NCBI GenBank assembly: GCA_021432635.1
Contig: MU270024.1
Span: 1,314,513 to 1,378,512, forward strand
Direction: 5' to 3'
Length of the DNA: 64,000 nt
Source: Thozetella sp. PMI_491
Lineage: Eukaryota > Ascomycota > Sordariomycetes > Chaetosphaeriales > Chaetosphaeriaceae
Positions 11,294 through 23,224 of the stretch are shown piece by piece. The translations under genes were made by a program, and so were the position numbers. Under the pieces are notes generated by a model. That model had not been told where the DNA came from and did not search any database. It saw only the letters and a program-made list of their open reading frames with translations. The stretch's first letter is position 1. Each line of letters opens with the position of its first letter.

Positions 11294-12527
11294 ATGGCTC
11301 GTCTTGCTCAGCTCACAGCCGCCGCGCTGCTCTCCACCTCGGCCAACGCTTACACCCTGGTGCGCAACTATGCCGGCGACAACTTCACCAACGGGTTCGA
11401 CTTCCGGACTGTGAGCTAGCACCCTCCCATCGCCCCTGGGCCTTCCTTGGCTGTGGGTCCCCTCGAGACGGTGTGCTGACTCCTCGCAGGCTGCCGACTA
11501 CCCCGGCAGCGGCGACCCGACCAACGGCTTCGTCAACTATGTCAGCAAGTCCGCGGCCACTAGCGCGGGCCTCGTCAAGGTGGTCAACGGCCAGGTCTAC
11601 CTCGGCGCCGACAGCACCAAGACCGTGTCGACGTCGGCGCAGGGCCGTGACAGCATCCGCCTGGAGTCCAAGGAGAGCTTCACCAACGGTCTCCTAATCG
11701 CCGACATCGCCCACATGCCCGGCAATTCCTGCGGCGTCTGGCCCGCCTTGTATGTGTTCCTGGGCGTGTCCGGTGCGGTGCGAGAGCTAACGTTGGGCGG
11801 GCAGCTGGACCTACAACTTCGATGAGGACCCGTATGGCGAGATCGACATCATCGAGGGCATCATGCACCAGTCCAACAACGTCGTGTCTCTGCACACGTG
11901 CGGCACGTGCTCGTTCAACCTGGGCGGCACCGACCCCCGCGACGACTGCAACCTGGGTGGTGAGTCGGGCGGATGCTCGGATGACGTTGCGACCAACTAG
12001 TAAGTTGCACCTCGTCCCCCATGTTGATGTCGTGACTGACGTAAGGACCGCAGCGATGGGTGCGGCAACACCACCCCCGGTCCCTCGTTCGGTGATTCCT
12101 TCAACAACGCCGGAGGCGGCGTGTACGCCACTCTGATCGACTCCACGGCCGTCAAGATCTGGCAGTTCAGCCGGACCCAGATCCCCGCCGACATCACGAG
12201 CGGCAACCCCAACCCGTCGGGCTGGTCGGCGCCGTTTGTGACCTTCACTAGCGGCAGCTCGTGCAACGTGGCCAAGTACTTCAAGAAGCAGACCATCGTG
12301 AGTTCCCACGAACACTGACACAGCCCATGGCACGTCACCGGCCCGCTAACACGTCTCCCTAGATCATCAACACCGACTTCTGCGGCTCCAACATTGACCA
12401 GGATACGTGGAACAGTGACAGGACGTGCAAGGCGGCGGCCAAGGACTGCAAGACCTATGTGGCCCAGAACCCCAGTGCGTTTGCCAGCGCGTACTGGCTG
12501 TTCAACTCGATCAAGCTCTACCAGTGA
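11294..12527 (+). CDS. secreted GH16 endo-beta-1,3(4)-glucanase, 326 aa
   Basis: Five exons: 11294..11410, 11490..11749, 11805..11999, 12054..12297 and 12363..12527. All introns have GT..AG ends with CTGAC or CTAAC branch sites, and all phases agree. Intron 3 removes an apparent stop at 11998. Residues 1-19 form a signal peptide ending ANA. The catalytic signature GEIDIIEG gives the nucleophile Glu138, Asp140 and the acid/base Glu143, preceded by WPAFWTY. This fits the GH16 class of fungal mixed-linkage / laminarin glucanases, acting outside the cell on plant or fungal wall glucans. The length is normal for the single-domain type, with no carbohydrate-binding module or GPI signal. Confidence 0.93.
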
Positions 12528-13817
12528 GCGCGCTCCGCCGCCCGCCGGGCGCGAGAGCGATATCCCTGGCGCATAGGAGCTTATCTTCCGCCGTATATAT
12601 ATATAGTCATGCGTGTACATGCCTGTCGTAGCAACAATCATATCCTTTTGTCTATCCAGAATGCAGATGGTCTCCGGAAGCTCGGCATGAAGCTCCGTTT
12701 GGCTCCCGTCGCCTTGCCGAGTGATGAGTGTAGCTTACCTTAGATGAACACACTAGCCTGACAGAACCTGGAGGACCCACCACTTAGGGGCACCGGTCTA
12801 CCAGGCGAATCGGACCGTGGACATATAAGTACTGGTATCTCAGCGTCTGTGGCGGCTGGTCTGCATTGATCAGTCTGTTACTAGAGGAACCCTGAAGAGA
12901 GTGAATCAGGCTGGGAGCGAAGGTTGCATTTAGGTAGGATATGGGAAAGTTTTTTCGGGTCTGGGGCAACGAAATTCCTACCATGTGCATGCAATTTTGT
13001 GGCAGCTTATCCTGTCTAGGCGAGATCGGTATCGAGTGCATCGGAGCCATGTTTATCTCCCCTATCGAAGAACCCTTAGGTAAGGACAGATCATAAAAGG
13101 GGCAGGTGTCGTTACCAGTGATGGCTGCGATGCTTCGCACGTTGTCAGGTGTCAGGTGGGCCCTAGTGGATGCGCCAAGAACACTCCGCCCGGTTCCAAG
13201 GCTTAGCCAGCCCTTGGCTCGGGCTCTGGGGTATCGGTCCCGGCAGAGGCGGCACAGAAGGAAATACCGGGGCTCTGGGGAGCTTCTAGTCGCCCTCGTC
13301 CGACATGCCGGGGAATGCCACAGTCTTGGACCACAACGCGTCGTCGATGTTCGGCTCAGCGGCGCTGCACGACATCCGATTTCTCTCTGATTAATTGCCA
13401 GTCCCAGAGAGCAAACGAGACAAGAACAGACCCTGCATTGGCCAAGCCTATGCGCCTCCTCTCGGGTCCACCCCCAGTCACGAGTTTACGTTTTTCATGC
13501 CGAGCGACGTCATCCGGCCCCTAGTTGCTATCCCCTGACTGCCACTGTCGAGGGCCTCGTGTCCAGTACTGCACCGGTGCCAATCCGAACCAGGGAAAAA
13601 AAAAAAAAAGGAAAGATAACCACTACCTCAGACAGCAGCCCATTCAAATTGAGTCTGCCACTCCCATCCTCCCCTCGCCCTCCCCCTCGCACGGGCCGGT
13701 TTCCGTTCCTTCCTCATTGGCGTCGAATCGACCTCCCTTTTCCGCCTTCCTTCCCTGGCTGGCCAGCGACACGACGCTTCCCTCCTTCCGCGCCGGCTCT
13801 CGCGATTGCTGCCAACC
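12528..13817. other. intergenic, about 1.3 kb
   Basis: The 3' flank of the glucanase includes a short TATATATATATA run near 12594. The last 250 bp before 13818 is strongly pyrimidine-rich with an A13 tract near 13597, typical of a fungal housekeeping promoter/5' UTR. No coding feature can be supported. Confidence 0.5.
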
Positions 13818-15317
13818 ATGGGCGACCGACCCTCCTTCTTCCGATCCGACACGGGCCGCTCCGGCACGCCTCTGCTTTACGCGCCGGATGCCGCCGCCGA
13901 CGACGCCGAGCGTGGCCGCACAGCATACGGTGGTGGTGGTGGCAGCCGGCGAACGAGCCCCCTCCCTCCGATCGGAGACGGACCGAAACTCGTCGCCCGC
14001 GCGACGGGTGCGGCGGCGAGCGCGGTGGAGAGGCCAACCTTCTCCCGCCGGCGAACCATGCGGTCTCGGTCGCCCGCGACCAACGCGCGCCTCGCCGCTC
14101 GCAAGAAGTACACGTACGCGGCCATCTTCCTCGTGGTCAGCCTGGTGTCGTTTACGGTGCAGACGGAGCTGGCGTCCTACATCCAGCACGACCTCGGCTG
14201 GGATAAGGCCTACTGCATGCTCTACCTGACGCACGGGTCCTGGTCGCTGCTGTGGCCGACGCAGCTTATGATTCTGCGGCTGCAGAAGCGTGACATGCCC
14301 TGGCCGACCTTCTGGCGCCGACATGTGTGGCTGCTGCGCACGACGGGGCAGATGGTAGAGCGACAGGACCTCGAGTTGCCCCGCGGGCCCTATGCGCGCT
14401 CGCCGCTGCCGTACCTGCTGAAGACGACGGCCTTCATCACCATCTCCCTCACCGTCGCCGGCCTCAGCTGGTACGTGGCCGTCAACAAGACGACGCCCAG
14501 CGACCTGACAGCCATCTACAACTGCAGCGCCTTCTTCGCCTACGCCTTCAGCGTGCCGCTTCTCAAGGAGCGCCTGCGTCTGGACAAGAGCGTGGCCGTC
14601 GCCATCGCCATTGCCGGCGTGCTGGTGGTCGCGTACGGCGACACCAAGGAGACGGGCACGCCGCCGCCGAGCGGCTCCCCCGCGGCCCCCCCGAACATGG
14701 CCCTCGGCCTCTCTGGGGACAACCTAGTTGTCGGCCGCCAGGAAGAGGAGCTAGACAGCGAGACGCGCTTCCTCGGCAACATGATCATCGGCGGCGGGTC
14801 GGTATTGTATGGGCTGTACGAGGTGCTCTACAAACGCTATGCCTGCCCCCCTGAGGGCACATCGCCCGGGCGGGGCATGATCTTCGCCAATGCCTTCGGC
14901 AGCCTGATCGGCGCCTTCACACTGCTTGTGCTCTGGGTCCCGCTGCCCATCTTGCACGTGCTGGGGTGGGAGACGTTTGAGCTGCCGACGGGCTACACGG
15001 CGTGGCTGCTGTTCATCAGCGTGGTTATGAACGCCACGTTCGCGGGCTCCTTCCTAGTGCTGATCAGCCTGACGAGCCCCGTGCTGAGCTCGGTCGCGGC
15101 GCTGCTGACCATCTTCATCGTGGCTATTGTGGATTGGATGTGGACCGGGGTCCCGCTCAGCGGCGCTGCTGTTTTCGGTGGCTGCCTCATCATCTTCGCC
15201 TTCGCCATGCTGAGCTGGAGCACCTGGCGGGAGATGGCCGAGGACGAGCGGCGGAAGGAGGTAGACATGCGGGACAGCGACGACAACGCGAGCGAGGACA
15301 GCGAGTTCGAAGAGTAG
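13818..15317 (+). CDS. DMT-superfamily (EamA-like) membrane transporter, 499 aa
   Basis: Single exon. The ATG at 13818 has a good context (CAACCATGG). After about 90 residues of Ser/Arg/Gly-rich cytosolic N-terminus, ten hydrophobic segments can be counted, starting with AAIFLVVSLVSFTVQTEL and ending with GGCLIIFAFAMLSW. The acidic C-terminus ends DSEFEE. The two-times-five-helix layout, the short loop APxxYxxxAxFAY-like element (AIYNCSAFFAYAFSVPLL) and LIxxGVxLVxYGD-like helix 5 point to the drug/metabolite transporter superfamily, in the fungal SLC35F-like / YML018C-like branch. Substrate is unknown, and location (vacuole, Golgi or plasma membrane) cannot be read from sequence. It converges with the F-box gene at 15754. 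Confidence 0.88.
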   Translation: MGDRPSFFRSDTGRSGTPLLYAPDAAADDAERGRTAYGGGGGSRRTSPLPPIGDGPKLVARATGAAASAVERPTFSRRRTMRSRSPATNARLAARKKYTYAAIFLVVSLVSFTVQTELASYIQHDLGWDKAYCMLYLTHGSWSLLWPTQLMILRLQKRDMPWPTFWRRHVWLLRTTGQMVERQDLELPRGPYARSPLPYLLKTTAFITISLTVAGLSWYVAVNKTTPSDLTAIYNCSAFFAYAFSVPLLKERLRLDKSVAVAIAIAGVLVVAYGDTKETGTPPPSGSPAAPPNMALGLSGDNLVVGRQEEELDSETRFLGNMIIGGGSVLYGLYEVLYKRYACPPEGTSPGRGMIFANAFGSLIGAFTLLVLWVPLPILHVLGWETFELPTGYTAWLLFISVVMNATFAGSFLVLISLTSPVLSSVAALLTIFIVAIVDWMWTGVPLSGAAVFGGCLIIFAFAMLSWSTWREMAEDERRKEVDMRDSDDNASEDSEFEE

Positions 15318-15753
15318 ATACGGGCCTCCCCGAGGGCGAGCCGGTGTGTAATGGCTTTCCACGGGTGAGACGATAGAGGCTACAGGGGTCCGCACAGGCG
15401 TTTGAGACCGTGAGGTGCTGCCGCATATAGAAGGCAGCGTGCTTTTTGGGTATACTAAGCCGGAGCCACTTGGACGCATATCGGCGGCGTTGGCGTTCAC
15501 ATTCAGGCAGGGGCCATGGGTACATTTTGGGTTGCATCTTTGGTGTGGGCTAGAAGCTTGCCCCCGTCTAGAAGCTTAAACAATGGCAACGGCTGGGGAA
15601 GGCATGCCAACTAGCGCATGTCCCTCCGAAAGCCATACCCCTACAACGGGGCTATGCAGCAGCATGTCCCAGCGGAATGTCTCTAGTAACACAAGTTCTC
15701 TCTGTTCCGCAAATGACTGACCCCATTATGCCCCCTGATTGGTACCCTGCCCT
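15318..15753. other. short convergent intergenic region
   Basis: This is the shared 3' flank of two converging genes. I see no further gene, and it should hold both polyadenylation regions. Confidence 0.5.
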
Positions 15754-17635
15754 CTACCAAGGATCGTAATGGTCCTCCCAGTCGTTGTTATCCAGCACGG
15801 CGCCCACGACGCCCTCCCATGTCGTCGTCAGGGCATGTACGCCGGGTATCCCCGTGTCCACTACAGTAACATCGACTTCTACCTCTATTGCATTATCCCA
15901 ATCGCCCGCCCCTGCGCCATATTGGTGCGCCGGGGAGTAAGGGAGATGGGCCGTCCCGCTGAATGCTAAGCGCTCTAGTTTGTCCTGGCTTTTTGTTACC
16001 TAGTCAGTTCGAAAGCGGCGTAGAAGCAAACCGAGGCAAAAGGGGGGGAGCCCCCCTTAGAGTGCAGAGTTAACTCGAGGTATGAGGTACTTACAAGATC
16101 TCGAAGCTGCCGCCCTCGGCATCGGAGGCTACTTCGTCGGCCGGCTCGCTCTGGCTGTCCGAGGAACTGGAGCGCTGCGACTGAGGCGCCCGTACAAAGA
16201 CGCCCTCGCGCTCCACACGCCAGCCGGTCCGGCTCATTCGGACGTATTGCACAGCCATGTCCCAGGCATCCTTGTCAGCCGCGTCGCCGCTCTCAAACTC
16301 GCGGAGGTTCCTCCAGTTGCGCGTGTGGGCGCCGCCGGCGCCGGCGAAGCCGTCGCCAAACTCCTCCATGTCATTCTCGTGGGCCGAGCCGGTCAGCAGC
16401 TCCCGCATGACCATACTGTAGCAAGTGTTGCGCTCCATCCACAGGTCCGACGTGAGCACGTTACGCATCTCCTCGGGGTTCTGCAGGATGTCGTTTCGGG
16501 GTACAAGCTGGACGAAGAGCCGGTCGAGTGGTGGCAGCGAGCGTACTAGCGTGTTGAAATGTGAAGAGAGGGGAAAGATAGCTACATAGGCGAGACTGCG
16601 GATGGTGGAGGGGATGAGTGGCCGGTCGTTGGGGAACTCCTCGGCGCCGAGCAGCGCGCCGAGGATGGAGGGCGGGCGCTTCAGGAAGAACTCGTAAGTT
16701 TTGTAGACGCGCGTGGAGGAGCCCTCGTTGAGCAGGATCGAGGTCCACGGCCGGATCGTGAAGAGGTTGCAGGGGACCCGCTTCATGCCCCTATTATTAC
16801 ACTGCACCTTTTCCGTCGACGCCCTCTGCCTCAAGCCAGGTGCCGAGTCCGAGCTGTCGCCCGCCGGCGCGCTCTCCAGAGCCCTTTCTACCGTTGCACG
16901 TGCGGATCCTTTGCCGGATTCCCGTGAAATCGAGAGGACGTGGCATTGGTCCTTGAAGCTCCAAGAATCGCCCAAGAAGAGCATACGGGAGAGCAGGCTT
17001 GCGAGGATCCGCGGGGACGCGATAATGTTGAGCTGCCGCGGGTCCATCAACCCGAATAGCATCTCCCACACCCAATTGTTCTGCTCATTATACGTGGCCG
17101 CCCGCGTGGCGATGTCTGGGTGGCGCGTCTCCTCGCCTTGGTCGGACCGGTTGTCGAACAGATCGCCGTGGCGCGACGACGAGCCCGAGGTGCTGCCCAT
17201 CGCGCTGCGGGCGCTAGAGAAGGTGGGGGCGTCAGGAGAGCTGCCGGCCTCGGCGAGTCGCCACATGCCCTGCAGACTGTCGCTGACCATGAGGGTTAGA
17301 GACTCAACATGGCGGCCGAGGTCGTTCGCGCGGAGGAAGGCCAGCGGTGGCAACGCGGCGACGGGGTCCGACTCCTGGGCCGGCTCGACCGCCAGCAGGT
17401 CCCAGCGATCAAAGGACCACTGGACGTGACGGAAGAGGACGGGCAGGGAGATGGCACGCCATCGTCGGCTGACGAGCGAGAGGTTCTTGAGGTCCTGGTG
17501 CTCGCTTCGGAGCAGGTGCGGCTCGGGCTGGTCGTGCAGCCGGGACGTGGACGGTGGGGGCTCGGTCAGGTAGCTGAAGATCTGGGCGAGGAGCTCCGTC
17601 GGGAGCGAGTCGATGGTGACGGGCTCGCCCTCCAT
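15754..17635 (-). CDS. F-box protein with C-terminal extension exon, 591 aa
   Basis: Exon 1 is 17635..16095. The F-box is at residues 8-70 (IDSLPTELLAQIFSYL ... LSLVSRRWRAISLPVLFRHV). A long middle region of the LRR-like fungal type and a Ser/Glu-rich stretch follow. Read straight through, the gene would stop right after SFEIL, but that stop overlaps a perfect GTAAGT donor. A 106-nt intron with CTGAC near 16003 and an acceptor at 15989 joins in frame to an open exon 15988..15754 reading QDKLERLAFSGTAHLPYSP and ending DDHY-like acidic/Trp residues before TAG. F-box proteins recruit substrates to SCF ubiquitin ligases; the target here is unknown. Confidence 0.85.
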
Positions 17636-19058
17636 GGCAGAAGGCGGTGCCGTTGTTTACTCTACAGGCAGAGCGTGCGGGGAGGACAAAATCCGAAGAG
17701 GTGAGCTGCCCGCACTCACTCGGCCGATAGGTACGCCGCGGGCTTGTGGCGAACACGGAGTTCGGAGATGTGATGTCACCGAGACGCGCAGTGCTGCTGG
17801 CTGCTCCTGGCTCTTGCTCGGCGTGTGCCTCCGATCTAGGGACGTCTCAATGGAGTTCGAAAACGGATCGCTGGAGCGCGTGGAGGATTAAAGTTGGACT
17901 GGCTTGGCTGGCAGCCCGTGCAGCTCTATCATGCATGTTCCGGGATGTTTCAACAAACGAAGGGGCCGCATGATGGCGGGGTGAGGATCGGTATCATGAT
18001 GCATGGACTCCACAGTGGGCGGCTAAGAGCACGAGCCGGTTCGTGCCCGTCATAACAGTTACGTCAGCAGAGGGAGGTTCCTTCCGTTTGCTGTTGGTTA
18101 GTGGAACGCTGCCTGGCCTAACAGAAGACTGCACCGCTGTACCTTACTTACGGAGCACCGTACTGTACAATATCTCGGGCCCATGCCCGCTGTTGGCTGC
18201 TGTAAGCTACCCATAGCACGAGTGTCTTCACCAAATAACCAATCCGAGGAATTGCAGAGATGGTCTTGGCTTGATAGAGAGCTGCAATGACCTAGATTCT
18301 CGCATGCGCTCCCCTGTGCCCCCGCCCCGCTCATCAGCTCGGGTGGAATGCAGGAACGCAATCGTTGTGAATCTGCCAGCGATTGGGTTCGTCTCGTCCC
18401 GGATATGATAGCTCGCTAGGGACAAAGCAAGAGCTTGACTCATGATTCAGGGCCTCAGGTCTTCACCAGAAGCACCCCGGGACAACCCCAAGCCCTTTTT
18501 ACCCAATTACCGACATAGACCGTTGCTTTCTGGGGTTCATCGCATGCCGTTGTCAGCTCTGACAAAGTATGGTTCGGTGGCCAACGGCTGCGGGGTGCTG
18601 AGCGCCTCGACCGCGGCCGCGTCGCAACCCCGCTTGTTGTCCGCCGCTCCGTGGCCCTGCCGGCCGGAAACGGCAAAATGCGTCGCTTGGAGCTCCTATG
18701 CACCATGCAGGGTTTCTACGGGCGCCTCCCTGGTAGGCTGGCTGTCAATGGTAGCCCAGTACGATCGTCCCCCGCGCGACGAGTGTCTAGGGGCATCCTG
18801 CGTTTATTAGCCTCCCACCAAGCGGTCATGCGTGCCTGGCTATGCAGGTTGGTGGATCAGCCAGTGGTAGTAGCATCGGAGCTGCCTGTGAGGAATGGTA
18901 CGAGCAAGTATATTGCCTTGTTCCCCTCATCCGACCCCTCTCTCTTGCTCGTCATGTATTCTCCGCGTCCTTAGTATCTTGCCTCTCTCGCAAGAAGATA
19001 GTTCATAGTTCGCTGCCCTACTTTCACCAGAAAAGCAATCCTCAGTCGAGTGCTAGCC
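17636..19058. promoter_or_regulatory. divergent promoter region, F-box gene / MetE-like gene
   Basis: About 1.4 kb lies between two divergent starts, with no coding sequence I can support. Frames of 70-120 codons on both strands lack motifs. Pyrimidine-rich sequence just before 19059 suggests the MetE-like transcript start region. Confidence 0.45.
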
Positions 19059-20469
19059 ATGGCGACCAAGAATCACCAGCGCCCGCCGTTCCGCGCCGAG
19101 CACATGGGCTCCCTCCTCCGACCGAAGGACATCTCAGAGAAGCGGGTGGAAATGGATGAGAAGAAGGCCGTCGACATCACTGAAGACCCAGAGCTGCGCA
19201 AGATCGAAGACCATGCTATCGACGAGATCGTTAAGGCCCAGCTCGATATCGGGTATCATGGCGTCACCGACGGCGAATACCGACGCCATCAATTCTGGGG
19301 CACTTTCTTCCCCGGCCTCGAAGGCTTCGAAGAGATTCAGAACCCTCCCCTGGACATGTTCCGCCTCTATGTACCGGACTTGGCTGCCTTCAGTGCGCCT
19401 CCCCTTGCCTTCTCTTTGCTTCCCTGCCGATTGTGCCGTCGCTGACACCATGTGTCCCCAGCCGAGGCCGGACACAAGCCGGGCGAATCCATCGTTTGCA
19501 CAGGCAAGATCAAACACAAGGGCAGCACCTATCTGCACCAATGGAACTACTTGAAGAGCCTCCTGTCGCCGGAGCAGGTCAAGGAGGCCAAGCTGACCCT
19601 CCCCGCGCCTGAATGGTACCACTTGCGATACCAAGCCGGCCGTGCCTATCTAAAGGACGTCTACGCCAACGATGATGAGTACTTTGCTGACATTGCAGCG
19701 GCCTACCGCACCGAGCTCAAGGTGCTTTACGAAGCAGGCGTTCGAAACGTGACCATCGATGATCCGAACCTGGCGTGTAAGTGAAGCCGACCCAAGCCGG
19801 CACTTAGCTGATCCCCTTCTCCACTTCCCCACACTGTAACCCCGCGTCTCTCCGGAAGCAAAATTCGGGGTCCATAGTGCCTACGGCTGACACATCCCCT
19901 CTGAAGACTTCTGCTCCGAGAAGATGCTGGACGGCTTCAAAGCCGCAGGCGAGGACTCGGACGCACTGCTCGACAGCTATGTCAAGCTATACAACGACTG
20001 CCTCGAGGGCCGCCCGGATGACCTGCACGTGGGTATCCACCTCTGCCGCGGGAACTTTGCCTACAGCCGGCACTTCAGCGAGGGCGGCTACGACCGCGTG
20101 GCCACCAAGCTGTTCCGCGAGATCAACGCCGACACGTACTTCCTCGAGTACGACACGGAGCGCGCGGGCGGGTTTGAGCCGCTGGAGCAGCTGCCGCCGC
20201 ACAAGAACGTGATCCTGGGTGTCATCACGAGCAAGTTCCCTGAGCTGGAGGACCTGGACGAGATGAAGGCGCGTGTCTTCCAGGCCGCCGACTTCGTGGC
20301 GCGCGGCGCCGGCCAGACGCGCGAGGAGGCGCTGAAGCGGCTCGGCGTGAGCCCGCAATGCGGCTTCGCGAGCCACCACCTGGGCAACTCGGTCACGCGG
20401 GACGACATGATTGCCAAGCTGAAGCTCGTGCGGGCGCTGGCCGACCAGATCTGGCCGGGCGAGCCCTGA
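19059..20469 (+). CDS. MetE-like cobalamin-independent methionine synthase family protein, 403 aa
   Basis: Exons 19059..19392, 19462..19776 and 19907..20469. Both introns have GCTGAC branch sites, and the second has GTAAGT. The protein starts RPPFRAEHMGSLLRP and carries the zinc ligands of the MetE C-terminal-like barrel: His261-x-Cys263 (HLCRGN), Glu297 (EYDTERAG) and Cys368 (PQCGFASH). At 403 residues it is the short, single-barrel form (COG0620 type, like bacterial YxjG/YxjH) without the N-terminal folate domain of true fungal MetE. It probably transfers a methyl or related group to a thiol through zinc. The exact substrate is uncertain. The 3' end has a decayed duplicate at 23225-23528. 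Confidence 0.92.
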
Positions 20470-21391
20470 GGTGCGGACAGCTGCTATTGCAGGGGGCGAA
20501 GGGAGGAATTAAACAAAATAGGTGAAGAAAAACTACCTGTACTATGGAAAAGAGGAGAAAGGTAAATAAAAAACAAAAATGGCCTGAGAATTCGCTCGCC
20601 TTTAATTGTGTTCCCGCGGCAATTTCCTCTGGTCGCAGCCTATAACAGGGAAGAAATACGGCACTTGCAGAGGATCCGCAAGCCTCCGTAGCGCCTCCTC
20701 TATCCGTTCAGGGACGGTCGTGTCACGAACATTCGTGTTATATCTAGCCGGGCAGTCCAGCTCTCGCCGAGATCAACCCATTCGGAATCATTTACGTCAG
20801 GCGTCTCGTTAGGCTATTTTATCGACATAGCTCGCACAGGTCCTTGCCACGTGCCGTTACAGAATAATAGCGAGTTCGATATCCCAGTGGGTCGGTCTGA
20901 TTGCTTACAGTGCAATGGCCCTAACGACGCAGAAAGGGAGGACAAGGTTATAGAATCGCATCTAGATCAACTAGTAGCCAAGTAATAGCGTTATATTGAT
21001 CTAACGAACACATGTGCACTTGGTATCCTTTGGCCACGCGCGGGGCCAAGAGAAAATATAGTGGATGAGTATGGGATTATTCTCCTCTAGGGAGTTGCCA
21101 CTGAAGGGTAGCTGAAACATGGAAGCTCCTGCGCGAAAAGTATGCTGGGCAATCGCTGGCTGGAACTTGGCTGCCTAGTTGCGGCGCAGTGCTCTCGTTC
21201 GATCCAGGATCGAGTACGGGTTAAAGATGCGGCACAGGCAGGGGTTTTGGCTTAGATATGGCGCGTGCACGGCGATACAAGTTAAAGCAGCTTAACTGCA
21301 TGATGGCTCCGATTATCGGCTAGACTTGCTGATCCCAACAAGTGTCGGCTGCCTTGTGAATCCTTCTACCCTTCAACATATCTCCTATGCC
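20470..21391. other. intergenic, about 0.9 kb
   Basis: The first 160 bp (to about 20631) is the 3' UTR/flank that was copied to 23.3-23.5 kb. The rest has no recognised feature and should contain the promoter of the F-box gene at 21392. Confidence 0.5.
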
Positions 21392-23120
21392 ATGACTACG
21401 ATGGCCAAATTAAGGTATCTGGTCAAACGGCCTCCGAGCCTCCAAGCCACACTCGGCTGCTCTAGCTCTAAACAACTTGTCATCATCAAGCGACTACCCC
21501 TTCCGGTTGTGCCCCCGCACGACGGCCGTGGGCCACCGCCGCTGCCGGACAGCATCCTACGTCTGCCAGATGAGCTTCTACTCCAGGTGTTGGAATTGGC
21601 AAGCATTCCTGCTGACTATGGGAACCTCCGCCACGTTGACAAATACCGTACCCCCGTTGCCCTCTCCATCGTATGCAGCCGGTTTAATCGCCTCATAACG
21701 CCGTTGCTGTACAGAGACTTAGATGTGTGCCTGGACCGATTCAACTGGAATGCAACCATGTCGCGTCGAGCGACGCGCCACCTTCACCGCACACTGAAGG
21801 AGAACGTATCATTTGGGGAGTACTGCCAATCGCTAGCGATGCAAATCGGCGACCATCAGGAGCACGAATCGCTCCTGCCATATCTAGCCGACCTCGCTAT
21901 CTGGCTGCCAAATACAAAGACGTTCAGCGTTCACGGCGGTTTCCAGGAGGTAAAGGGTACATGGCCCCTGATTAAAGTGGTGGTGCAACATATGCCGATG
22001 CTTGAGGCTATCACTCTGTCGAGGGAGAGCTGGGGCCTTTATCTGCCGCCAGTATTTCGAACCTTTGGTCGCCTGGAACACCTAAAGCACCTCACTCTAC
22101 ACGGGATTTCGCCGGTGCATGATGCGTCGCTGTGGGACTCTCTTCAGGTTCGTATTATTGCTTCATTGTTGCTGGATCGCCTCGGATGAACATTTGATCT
22201 CGGGACCTGGGTTCATGTTGGTAGCTTCATTTTTTGTTGAAATCTCATTCGTCTTGACACAGGAACATTAACACCCAACCCTGCAACATTAGGAAGGCTC
22301 ATCCTCTGTCACTTCACTTACGATTTCTGACTTCGAGGACTCTCCTCTGAGTCTCCGTCGCTTCGTGACCTGGCCCGCCAAGTTGACACGCTTCAGCTTC
22401 ACGGGATTATACAGCAATCGCTTTCACCCCTGGAATCTGTCCACCCTTGGATCTATCCTCAGCCCGCACAAGGCAGTCCTAGAATACATCGTTATCGGTG
22501 GCCTACGGGAGAGGAGTCTTGCAGGCTTCGACCTAAGTGATTTTGAGAGCCTAGAGTATCTAGGACTGTCATATTGGGCCACGGGCTCGGCCGGCTTCGA
22601 GGCGGGCCTGCTTGCCCCACGACTTACCAAGTTTCGTTGGTCCTTCACTATCGAGGACCAGCATACAGAGGGTCTTACCCACTTTGGGGAAGCAGAGCAA
22701 CTCTGGTTAAAGCGACTCACGGCCGCAGCAATTTCACAGGAGTCACCTCTAGAGGAGATTTACATTCAATACGCCCCATTCGACTACTCCCGCCGCCCTG
22801 AAGACTTACCGCAGGTATATCCTTGGGATAGGATGGAGGAAGTTGCAAGGGACATCCGAGACAAGGGGATACATTTGTCGTGGTCCTCCCCGACCATGAG
22901 TAGAGAATATTTCCAAGGCCTTCTAAACCCGACTGATGGAGCCACAGGTGGTACACGACAGGAGGAAGAAGATTCTGTTGAAGAGGAGGGCGATGTCGAG
23001 GGAAGCTCTGACGACTATGAAAGCACCGCGAGCGGTTCCGAGGATAGCTTGGAGATTCTATTGCGAAGGCCATTCCCGACGCAGTCAAATAGGATCACGA
23101 ACTATTTCACAAACCTATAG
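21392..23120 (+). CDS. F-box/LRR-like protein, 527 aa
   Basis: Exons 21392..22147 and 22293..23120. The intron is 145 nt with a GTTCGT donor and an ATTAG acceptor at 22291, and the junction reads SLQ-EGSSSVTSLTISDFED. The F-box lies at about residues 55-110 (ILRLPDELLLQVLELAS ... IVCSRFNRLITPLLYRDL). It is followed by irregular leucine-rich, strand-turn-helix segments typical of fungal F-box proteins. The C-terminus is acidic (EEEDSVEEEGDVEG...) and ends in SLEILL plus a short basic tail. The start could also be the next Met (21401). It is a likely SCF substrate receptor of unknown target, and unrelated in sequence to the F-box gene at 15.8-17.6 kb beyond the F-box itself. Confidence 0.85.
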
Positions 23121-23224
23121 ATGGTGTAAAATAGACGCGGGCGGATACGAGCAGGCACATACACATGTCAACCAGTGGACTTACGGAGCTTGGCTCTGTC
23201 ATGGACTTCAAGTCTACTACGCAA

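Noticed and set aside
12784-13140. 118-codon minus-strand frame upstream of the transporter
   Set aside because: Mixed composition looked protein-like at first, but there is no domain, no splice continuation and no supporting context.
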